Shown here piece after piece: positions 56,483 to 64,000 of a stretch of DNA of 64,000 nt. Made by a program: the position numbers and the translations under genes. The notes beneath the pieces are model-generated. The model had not been told where the DNA came from. It worked only from the letters and a program-made list of their open reading frames with translations, and made no database searches. Numbering within the stretch: position 1 is the first letter of the stretch; every line of letters begins with the position of its first letter. The stretch is from contig OY365822.1 of assembly GCA_959347315.1 (NCBI GenBank), positions 13,902,519-13,966,518 of the forward strand, given 5' to 3'. This DNA is from Bimastos eiseni (Eukaryota > Annelida > Clitellata > Crassiclitellata > Lumbricidae).

Positions 56483-58018
56483 TCACTCAACTGATGGTGG
56501 CAGTGCCTTTCTCCATCCCTCGCGCAGTTCCTTCCTCAACCGTTCCACTTCGTCCTCGTAACGGTTCCAGTTGGCCACATTGACGTTCTCATCGGGGTCC
56601 GTCGTGTGGTCGTAAAGCTCAACGTACTCCCGTTTCTTCTCCCACAGCGGACGGAACTCCAGCGTATCGTAAAGGACCCACTCCGTATACCGGAACCTGT
56701 CCGTCCTCATCGCGTATCCCATGAGCACGTCCCCACTCACGAGCATTCGCGGGTATTGCGAGAACGCCGCGCGCTTCCACCGTTGCTTCGGATCACTAGC
56801 CAAGCGTAACAGACTGACTCCCTCAACGCACAACGGCACGGACGAAGAGTTTTCTGGACACAGATTGACGCCTGGCAACCCAGCCGCTTCGACGATTGTA
56901 GGAAAGACGTCAACGAGCTCCACCAAGGCATCGGTCCTGGATCGAGTCGTCGGCAGTCCTGGGACGCTCAACAGGAGAGGAGCGCGAGTAGCAATCTCGA
57001 AGTTGGTGTGTTTGCACCATTCGGCGTGTTCGCCCAGTTGGTACCCGTGGTCGCCAAGTACGCTGATGATGGTGTTGTTGTCGAGGCCAAGGTGTGAAGC
57101 TGCGTCCAGGACGATTCCGAGTAGATGGTCCACGTACGATATGCTAGCATAATATGCCCGCCGGAGTTCCAGAACGACTCGCTTCGGTAGCGTCATGTTA
57201 AACGAACCGTGACCAAACCGATCCAGGATGTCGTCGTACTTCCGGAGTTCGTCGAAGTTGCTCCAAGCGATCTCCGGCAAATCGACTGGAGTGAAGGGGT
57301 TGTTAGGGAGGTTGACGCTGCCCGGAGGGTACAGATCAAGGAACTTGGATGGAAACAGAAACGGTAGATGAGGCTTCATGAACCCAACGGCAAGGAAGAA
57401 CGGAGCATCAGGATCTGCTGCCAAACGAGTCATTGTCTTCACGGCTGCGTCGGCGATCTGCATATCCGGTAGTGGATGTTGCAACAGATCCGCTTCACTT
57501 GCGGCCAGCCAACTGTGACGGTTGTGAGCCTGCCAGTACTTTTCGTCGGGCCAGAAGTAGTCCTCGGTCCACGATGGAGGGTCGTTGTGTCCAGATGCTC
57601 TTCCGGGGTGGAAGATCTTCCCGAGTCCGGCCGTTACATACCCATTTTCCTTGAAGTACTGCGGCAACGTTGTGAAGTTTCCAGCAGCGTGTCGCCAATA
57701 CTGGGTCAGGTCATGAACCCGTGTCGTGTCGGGTCGTCGGCCGGTCAACATGGACGTCCGGCTCGGTGAGCAGACGGCCTGTTGAACATAGGCACGCTGA
57801 AAGAGAAGACTGCGGGTCGCCAGACGGTCAAGGTTGGGGGTGTAGATGGTGGTACTGGTGTTGTCCTGGAAGCATCCGAACTGGGGTCGAAGGTCATCGA
57901 CGACTAGGAAGAGAACGTTGGGTCGTCGTTTCTGAAGACCAACGGATCCATGGACGGTCAAAATAGACAGAATTCCGACAAGAGAAGAAAGGCATCGATG
58001 GGAAAACATCTTTGCCAT
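56483..58018 (-). CDS. IDS: Iduronate 2-sulfatase (511 aa, intronless)
   Basis: Lysosomal sulfatase that removes 2-O-sulfate from iduronate in dermatan and heparan sulfate. From Met at 58018: a signal peptide (LVGILSILTVHGSVG), NVLFLVVDDLRP with the metal-binding Asp pair at 41-42, and CSPSR at 83-87, where Cys becomes formylglycine. YFKENGYVT, GFMKPHLPF (K215, H217), GDHGYQLGEH (D323, H324) and a C-terminal AFSQYPR region follow. Motif order and length match vertebrate IDS (about 550 aa). The frame is open 39 codons further upstream, but that stretch is a dispersed repeat (58085-58170) plus leader, so I chose the Met before the signal peptide; Met at 58009 is an alternative. Lack of introns is notable, since the vertebrate gene has several. 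It may be a retrocopy, though I see no A-tail. Confidence 0.95.
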   Translation of the reverse strand: MAKMFSHRCLSSLVGILSILTVHGSVGLQKRRPNVLFLVVDDLRPQFGCFQDNTSTTIYTPNLDRLATRSLLFQRAYVQQAVCSPSRTSMLTGRRPDTTRVHDLTQYWRHAAGNFTTLPQYFKENGYVTAGLGKIFHPGRASGHNDPPSWTEDYFWPDEKYWQAHNRHSWLAASEADLLQHPLPDMQIADAAVKTMTRLAADPDAPFFLAVGFMKPHLPFLFPSKFLDLYPPGSVNLPNNPFTPVDLPEIAWSNFDELRKYDDILDRFGHGSFNMTLPKRVVLELRRAYYASISYVDHLLGIVLDAASHLGLDNNTIISVLGDHGYQLGEHAEWCKHTNFEIATRAPLLLSVPGLPTTRSRTDALVELVDVFPTIVEAAGLPGVNLCPENSSSVPLCVEGVSLLRLASDPKQRWKRAAFSQYPRMLVSGDVLMGYAMRTDRFRYTEWVLYDTLEFRPLWEKKREYVELYDHTTDPDENVNVANWNRYEDEVERLRKELREGWRKALPPSVE

Positions 58019-58084
58019 AATATCATGTGTAGTACATTTGAAACATCCAGACAGATTCAACCAAATCGATGAAGGTATTGTAAA

Positions 58085-58170
58085 TATTAATGTAATGTAA
58101 GTCTTCGAAAATTTCTCAGCGCCCACAAAAGACACGTCAGGGAGACCAGCTTATTCACCGGCTCTATGAT
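58085..58170 (-). repeat. Dispersed repeat just upstream of the sulfatase gene
   Basis: Minus strand GCCGGTGAATAAGCTGGTCT, CTGACGTGTCTTTTGTGGGC and GAAATTTTCGAAGACTTACA, ending TTACATTACATTAA. Same family as 24940 and 45164. It lies about 70 bp 5' of the likely start codon and could be in the 5' UTR or promoter. Confidence 0.8.
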
Positions 58171-58800
58171 ATATGCCAATGCTGGATGAAGTCGTGAACC
58201 AGGGTCAGGTCAGGTCATGATTATCGCCTCTAACCGCATCTTAACTGTAAAACATTCATATATAGTACCGGTAATAATTAAGTATTGGATTATACGATTA
58301 TTAATAAATAAAAAGTTATTTATCAGTATCGCCCATTGGGAAGATATGCTGTATAGTGCAGAGTAAACCTCTCACTGAATGTCAAAATGTTCTAAGGGTT
58401 TTTTGGTCTGGATATTAAAATAGCGAGCCAAAACAATGCTGAATGATTGGGTCAAAGAGATACCGATAATGCACCAGTCAACCTGATAGACCTTTGTCAG
58501 CTGCCATTGAAGTTCCGGTGTAGTCGCTCCTATCACTATGCTGAGAGGGGTTCTTGTGGTTCTGTACAACAGCTATGCAAAACCGTGGGTTCTCTGTGAT
58601 AAGCTGTAGTAAATGCCAGTTGACAAAAGGTCTATCAGGTAAGCTGTAGTGTTTGGAAAAGCCTTTCTCTGGAATTACGTCCCTTCCCTAAATCGTGTAA
58701 TGGTACTTTATATGGTCATTTGAAAACTTTCATTTTTGTCCGTGCTAGCGGAAATGTCTAAGAGACATAAACAAGAGTTTGTTGATGACATATCCCCATG
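58171..58800. other. Spacer without a recognised gene
   Basis: AAGGTCTATCAGGTTGACTG-like sequence at about 58480-58500 and GACAAAAGGTCTATCAGGTA at 58622 form an imperfect inverted/direct pair. No coding signal. Confidence 0.4.
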
Positions 58801-59049
58801 ACAAGTTATTGCATAGCGAGGTGAGGAGTGTTCCAGCTGAGTAATGTTTGCTGCAGGCAGATTGATTTGGGTTGAGGAGATTGCTGAAGATGATGAAAGG
58901 CATTTAGAGAAGAGAGGACCAGGGCTTGAAGTGGGAAAAACGAGGTGCAGGTATGGTTACAAGAACCACTCCCCTCTCCTGCCATGTATGGCTGTTTGGT
59001 CTGGAGAAGTACCGGTAAGCTTGCAGTCGGCAAGGTGAGGTGCTGATAT

Positions 59050-59607
59050 GGTTTCATACCTTCCCACTTTAAGCCCTGGACAGGAAAACCCATTCAAAGA
59101 CCTTGGATAAGAGAGATTTTAAATTGGACGGCAGATGGAGAACAGAGTTCCTTGCACCAGGGCCGTAATTGTGCCCTGTGCCTAGCATAAATCTGGCGCC
59201 CCCACATTTTGAAAATAGTGCATTTTATGGAATAATAAGTTATTCCATCCTGAAATTTGAGCCCTTTCCAGTTGTGCCCTGGGCCACGACCCTGCTGGTC
59301 TCTCGGTATGGCTCTGCCTTGTAAAGGGATGGTTTCTTGAAGGTGGTAACACATCCGAATCCATGAAAAGGATAGGAAAGGTGCCATTCGATAGAGACAG
59401 GTTGATGACCTTGGTTGTGGTAGGATGGAGACCGGTTGCAGTCTTTAAATAAGGAGGTTGAGAGTGGGTCAAGGTCACATTGTTTGCTATGAGAGGCATG
59501 AATGACAGTAGTGAGTTCTGCTTCAGTAGCACACTCAAACATGTCATGTTAAAAGATGCAGTACTTGACAAGATAGTGAGTGAGCGAGTAAGTAAGCAAG
59601 CAGGCAA
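59050..59607 (-). pseudogene. LINE reverse transcriptase fragment split by a MITE
   Basis: Frames on the minus strand read ECATEAELTTVIHASHSKQC, DLDPLSTSLFKDC, TKVINLSLSNGTFP and KKPSLYKAEPYRE, the N-terminal RT region of CR1/Jockey-type LINEs. The segment is interrupted by 59158-59294 and resumes with NLPSNLKSLLSKVFEWVF. Frameshifted and truncated. Confidence 0.85.
59158..59294 (-). mobile_element. hAT-like MITE, diverged copy
   Basis: Starts CAGGGCCGTAATTGTG and ends CACGACCCTG. Internal sequence (CCCCCACATTTTGAAAATAG, GCATTTTATGGAATAATAAG) matches the element at 63552-63732 in reverse orientation. No clear target duplication. Confidence 0.8.
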
Positions 59608-60630
59608 GCATTTTCTTTAATATTAATGCCTGCAAACGCACAGCGTGTGCAATTGCGGAAGCAGTGTCATGGTTGTCTCCTAAGGTGGAGGATTTAATTT
59701 GTGTAGATGTTGATTATGGTAAGAGATCCTGCAATGAAAGATGGAGGGAGGAAACTTTGTCAGAGAAGAAAGATATATTCGAGTCGGCAACGGTTATATG
59801 TGGGACAGAGTTTGGGAAAGGTGAGAGGAGCCACGGTAAAGAAAATTATTTACAGCTTTCCAAAGATTTCAGGCTTGGATGAAATTCAATGAACAATGGA
59901 TGATACTAAAGGTAACATTTTTTGTCTGAAAGAAATTGGTGTTCATTGGGTGATGAGTAATTTAGCAACAACCAGGTCTGAATTGTTTCTACGGATGCCC
60001 AGACCATGTTCATGAGGTTCATTTGTCACGATTTTAGTCTACTAAGAATACAGAAGTTGCAAAAATGTCTGGCAGCAGCACCCTGATTTAAAAGCTTGAA
60101 CAAAAGAATTAAATCATAAATTTTTACATGAATTCAGAAAATGACATAGTACAATCATTAGATGCCCAAATAACTCTGTTAGACAAAATCATTCAAAAAC
60201 TCCGATGGTTTGGTGGCAGCTTAGTTATGTAGACAGAACTAAAACTGACCAATTCAAACTCAATGCACTACACGAATAATTCAAATGAGCAAGATAAAGT
60301 AATAACATGGGTTTTCCAGGACTCTCCTTATCTGGTAGATGGCGCAATCATTCCATTTCCTTAAGAGATTTTTGATTATGTATCATTGATGATGTAAACT
60401 TGCCAGAGTGGAGCTCGTCAAGGAGGACTCGTTCGAGTGGTTAAACGATATTTAATATTTTGCATTTTTGTCATTTTTTCAATTTTTCAGTTATGTCCGT
60501 CAACATTTGAAAATTGCATTGTCATGCAAGCCTGATATGTGTGCAAAATTTCAGCTCTGTCGGTTGACGGGAACATACCTGAAAAAGAGTTAAAAGATGT
60601 CCATGACAAACTTTACGCCAGCCATGTTAA
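59608..60630. other. Spacer without recognised genes
   Basis: Short plus-strand frames near 59664-59890 have no recognisable family. AT-rich remainder. Confidence 0.5.
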
Positions 60631-60634
60631 ACAA

Positions 60635-60790
60635 AAGAGTTCAAGACTACAATGGATAGATAACATTAATAAGGACATAGCATGACTTGGACTAACAAAA
60701 AGGGGAGCAATGAACTTGACAAATGATCAAGAACAGTGGAGGTCATTTACTGGTACCCAAAGGGCTTGCATCAGGCACTGAAGATGAGGA
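60635..60790 (+). pseudogene. RTE-type retrotransposon 3' coding remnant
   Basis: LQWIDNINKDIA, a stop, then LGLTKRGAMNLTNDQEQWRS: the characteristic end of RTE ORFs (RWIDNI..D...LGL...A..L..DR..WR). Confidence 0.75.
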
Positions 60791-60907
60791 TGATGACTGC
60801 AAAATTTATCCCCAGATCATTATATGAAAACAGTTATTAGCTTGTTCTAGTTACTTTTACTGGCCACTGTCACTCATGTTAGCATCTTTGCATTTTGTCA
60901 TATTGTA

Positions 60908-61160
60908 TTGAAGATTTTTAAATTTTTATTTAATTCGGAAATTTACTACTGCCCTTCTTCCAACATCTTTTGCTCAGAAGTGCATACAAACGCCTCGACG
61001 GTGCAATTGCAGTTGCGCTGCAGAGAAATTGTGCGCGAAGAACTTGCTCAAGATCCCTACACAGTGACTGACGCCTCAAACAAGGGTCGAAACCGCTCAC
61101 TCAGCACATACTGGGTGTTACGGGCCGACCATTCTAACCGATCAGCCACTGTGTCATGTG
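60908..61160 (-). mobile_element. tRNA-derived SINE, full length
   Basis: Minus strand: CAGTGGCTGATCGGTTAGAA (A-box region), GCGGTTTCGACCC (diverged B-box), TTGAGCAAGTTCTTCGCGCA, GGAAGAAGGGCAGTAGTAAA and an AT-rich end. Same family as the copies at 26845 and 40131. Confidence 0.85.
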
Positions 61161-62452
61161 TGGCTGAAAAATAAACGAATATATATATATATATATACCT
61201 GTGTTCCAACATAACTCAATTAGGATGCACTGTAGCGCAACATGAACCAGAGAGAGACCGAATACAGGGAGTCTGAAGTCAGATGCTGAACGCCAGAGGG
61301 AGGTGAAGACCGCACTTGGGTTAAACAGTCTGAAGGCCTGAAGAAGGAAGACGTGTCTGGAGAGAAGGACGCTGGAGAACCAGAATTAAAGCTCTTTCCT
61401 GTTCCTTAAACTATTTTGAACTGTTAAAAGTGTTAAGCATGCTAACCAAATAGACAGGCGTGCAGCAGCCTACGCCTAAAGCTCTGAATCCCCTGGAGAA
61501 AACGAGCCACAGCCTGATGCATAACACTCCCATGGAACCCATAACGCAGACTATGGCGGAAAAAGCTGAAACAGATGCATTAATTGTAATTAGCAGTTTC
61601 TATAGCTCGCTGTTTTATAAACAAGGCGTAAAATTATGGCGCACCGAAACTCCGCCCAAATCGTCAAATCTGTCATAGGTCCGAAAGATTAACTAAATCG
61701 CCATGCACTAAATTGTACACCAGGGTCAAAATACAGCGAAGCGTCGTCGAAATAATGGGTTCAATATACCTTTAATAATTTATTAAAGCAGAAAAACATT
61801 GCAAATATTGAATCAGTTTACCAAAACACTGCGAAAATCGCTGAAATCGTCACGTGCAGAAACGTTGTTTACATCAAAACCTCCAGGGGTCAAGTTCAAA
61901 GTCCAAGAATGATTCGCCAGGTGTCGCATACGATTCGCTGCTTTCGCAAAATAGGCTAATATAAAAGGGATATATTTATTCAGGCAGTTTTTGAACATCT
62001 GTAAATGGCGCAAGCGTAATTAAACGATGAGCACCTTCTTCTCATTACTGTTGACTAATTCGCCCTGTGGCTCCATCCAATTTTACCATTTTTGTTATCG
62101 AGTTCAAGTTGGAATATCTCTGTTTTGCACATTTGTATAACGCCTTTAAACCTTGCAAAGGCGCGAGAAAATCTACACTCGAGTACAGAACAATGCCCCC
62201 AATTTTATCAATGGTTTTACTCGTAAGGATCGTCAAAATTTATTCGAAACAGCTAAATTTGTCATTTGTGCAACCTCTGGCCTTCAACTGTGGAAGCGGT
62301 GTCTGTGGGAAGGGCAGGCCTTAGGACATCGAACGCTCTGAGGGGTGGTCGTCTATAAAAAACGTCCGCAATGAGGGTGAGGTGTCATCAAAATGCGGTT
62401 CGTCGTTACTCGTTAGCATTGCTCCACTGCAGACAGTTGAATCGTTTTCCAC
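61161..62452. other. Spacer without recognised genes
   Basis: A short (AT)n is at 61180-61198. Small frames at 61460-61680 and 62067-62324 have no recognisable family or splice context. Confidence 0.5.
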
Positions 62453-62460
62453 ATCATCTT

Positions 62461-62747
62461 CAGGCCCGCCGACAGAAATTTCGGGCCCCTAGGCAGGGCT
62501 GTCACGGGCCCCCCGGGGCCTGAGCCTCTAAGCTATCTTTAGGCTTTATGAGAATTTTTTTTAAATTGACAGATCGTATACTTTATACTTATACTTCAGT
62601 TAAGTTATATTTTAAAAAGGCATAAATAATACACTTTTTATAGCTGATCATAATATTTTCAAAAGTTGATTGCGGGCCCGGGCTGGGCCCCTAAAACTTG
62701 CCGGGCCCCTGGGCAGTTGCCCCCCTGCCCCCCTCTCGGCGGGCCTG
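62461..62747. mobile_element. hAT-like MITE with TIR and TSD
   Basis: Perfect 12-bp terminal inverted repeat CAGGCCCGCCGA / TCGGCGGGCCTG around 287 bp of non-coding, GGGCCC-rich ends. Flanking 8-mers ATCATCTT (62453-62460) and ATCATCTG (62748-62755) match at seven of eight places, fitting the hAT target duplication length. Confidence 0.88.
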
Positions 62748-62755
62748 ATCATCTG

Positions 62756-63543
62756 ATTGAGGCGGTGGAATATGAATTTTCAACAAAAGCCGTTTCTGAT
62801 TATTTTACTAGGACACTCGTCAATTCTTCCTAATGGTACGCTCTTCTCCCACACCGACTGGTTCAATAACTCTCTCGATGTGTTTGCGAAATAACCCGAC
62901 TGTTCAACATCCAAAGCTTTTAACCGATCTTTTCCTTTAGGCTGAGTAATAAATGAGGCTCGCATAAATACCACCACACTTTGAGCAATAAACCAGTTAA
63001 AACCACCGCTCATACAGATCATTGCCAAGTTGTCCACTCCCTCATTGTGAAATGAATAAAATAAAGGCTTCCAGATCGATTACGAGAGGTTTTGCACAGA
63101 ATAGGTAAACACGTAAAGAAGGACCTCAAAATGTTTGTCCAAAGGGCCCATTTTCAGAATAAGACATTCTAATCATGAACAATTTTTGTGTTGGATTGTC
63201 TGCATGGGGATAATATGGCAAACAGCTATCAACAACAAACAGAAACAGAGTTTTAAACAGACAATTTACAGATGTTCAACAACTTTATGACTCATCTGGG
63301 GCCAACTGAGATTTGGGGATCTAGTGCCCAGGTACACGCATGGTTATAATTAAGGTATGTACAGCAAAGTGCAGATAGGATGTTGGTTCAATATTAAGGA
63401 ATATACTTTATATTGCTTGCCTTTACTGAAAATGAAGTTACAAAACTGAGCGTAGCGCAGCAGTGGAAGTTTTAAGAGCAGCCAACAACAGCTGCAGGAA
63501 GTTCCATAGATTACGGCAGCTTCTATTTTAGAGAAATTAATTC
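62756..63543. other. Spacer without recognised genes
   Basis: A minus frame of 85 aa (62780-63037) has no recognisable family. Nothing else seen here or in 63741-64000. Confidence 0.5.
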
Positions 63544-63551
63544 CTTAGCAG

Positions 63552-63732
63552 CAGGGCCGTACCGAGGGAGGGGCCACCGGGGCCGTGGCACAGGGCGCAA
63601 ATATGCAAAGGGCGCAAATTTCAGGATGGAATAGGCCTAACTTATTATTCCATAAAATGCACTATTTTGAAAATGTGGGGGCACCAGATTGATGCTAGGC
63701 ACAGGGCGCAATTATAGCTCGGTACGGCCCTG
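63552..63732. mobile_element. hAT-like MITE with perfect TIR and 8-bp TSD
   Basis: Perfect 15-bp TIR CAGGGCCGTACCGAG / CTCGGTACGGCCCTG, flanked by identical CTTAGCAG at 63544-63551 and 63733-63740. It is 181 bp long with no coding capacity. An 8-bp TSD and CAGGG ends are typical of hAT elements, mobilised in trans. A perfect TSD suggests recent movement. Confidence 0.95.
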
Positions 63733-64000
63733 CTTAGCAGTTAAAATAAACAAGATAATGAATCGAATATGCAGACACAGTTCACCATCCAGTATCAACT
63801 AGAGTGAAGGTTGTGCTGATCTAACGGAGTCAAGCACAGACGTTCTACAATTCCATACAACCATAATGGAAAGCTATGAAGGTAGGTTATGAAGCACTAT
63901 TGCAGACGCAGTAAGAGTCGTATGTGGATGTCATCGACTAGCACATATCTGCAACTTGCAGTGTTTAATTTAGGGATGCGATCTCGAGACCGCGGTCTTG

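Noticed and set aside
56721..57152. Plus-strand ORFs across the sulfatase gene
   Set aside because: Shadows of the conserved minus-strand coding sequence.
58019..58135. Sulfatase start at the first in-frame ATG (58135)
   Set aside because: The extra 39 residues come from a dispersed repeat and leader and would bury the signal peptide.

Overview
The window is animal genomic DNA: spliced genes with GT-AG introns, LINE and tRNA-derived SINE retroelements, hAT-type MITEs and long microsatellites. An exon encoding an allatotropin precursor (GFR...AHGF followed by GKR) points to a lophotrochozoan protostome. The HGF-amide ending is closer to annelid-type than to typical molluscan peptides, but the phylum is inferred, not shown.

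The main gene lies on the minus strand from 29737 to 19086. It is a nuclear hormone receptor that I could assemble into ten exons. Every splice phase agrees, and the joined CDS is 2367 bp (788 codons plus stop). It has an A/B domain, a two-finger DNA-binding domain split by an intron after CEGCK, a hinge, and a ligand-binding domain with a clear FAK...LPVEDQSLL signature and a candidate AF-2 helix.

The last two exons, which encode LBD helix 4 to the stop, sit inside a 2.85-kb tandem unit. This unit fills the window from its left edge to 21268: seven full units plus a partial one, all head to tail and nearly identical. Only the copy at 18412-21268 is directly continuous with the upstream exons. 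Each unit also carries a (TACA)n intron, a cluster of five CCAAT boxes with CRE-like sites, and a LINE 3' tail. This array of LBD cassettes is the most unusual feature here.

From 30 to 46 kb the sequence is transposon-rich. There is a 5'-truncated LINE with an intact RT-RNase H ORF (31926-34491), a decayed LINE interrupted by a SINE (39.6-41.1 kb), an opposed LINE fragment (41.6-42.1 kb), an RTE-type pseudogene (42.9-44.3 kb), and three blocks of GGTAACTTGAAATCGATTTC palindromes. Large (GGAT)n, (CAGT)n, (CCGT)n and other satellites lie between them. At 47.1-47.4 kb a minus-strand exon encodes the allatotropin-like precursor, followed upstream by a (CCAT)n tract.

From 48 to 56 kb I found only simple repeats, small dispersed repeats and unrecognised short ORFs. 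At 56483-58018 (minus) there is a complete, intronless iduronate-2-sulfatase gene with its CSPSR formylglycine motif. The last 6 kb hold RT fragments, a SINE and hAT MITEs, two of which keep 8-bp target duplications.

The three host genes (nuclear receptor, neuropeptide, lysosomal sulfatase) show no functional link beyond being neighbours. No bacterial features are present.
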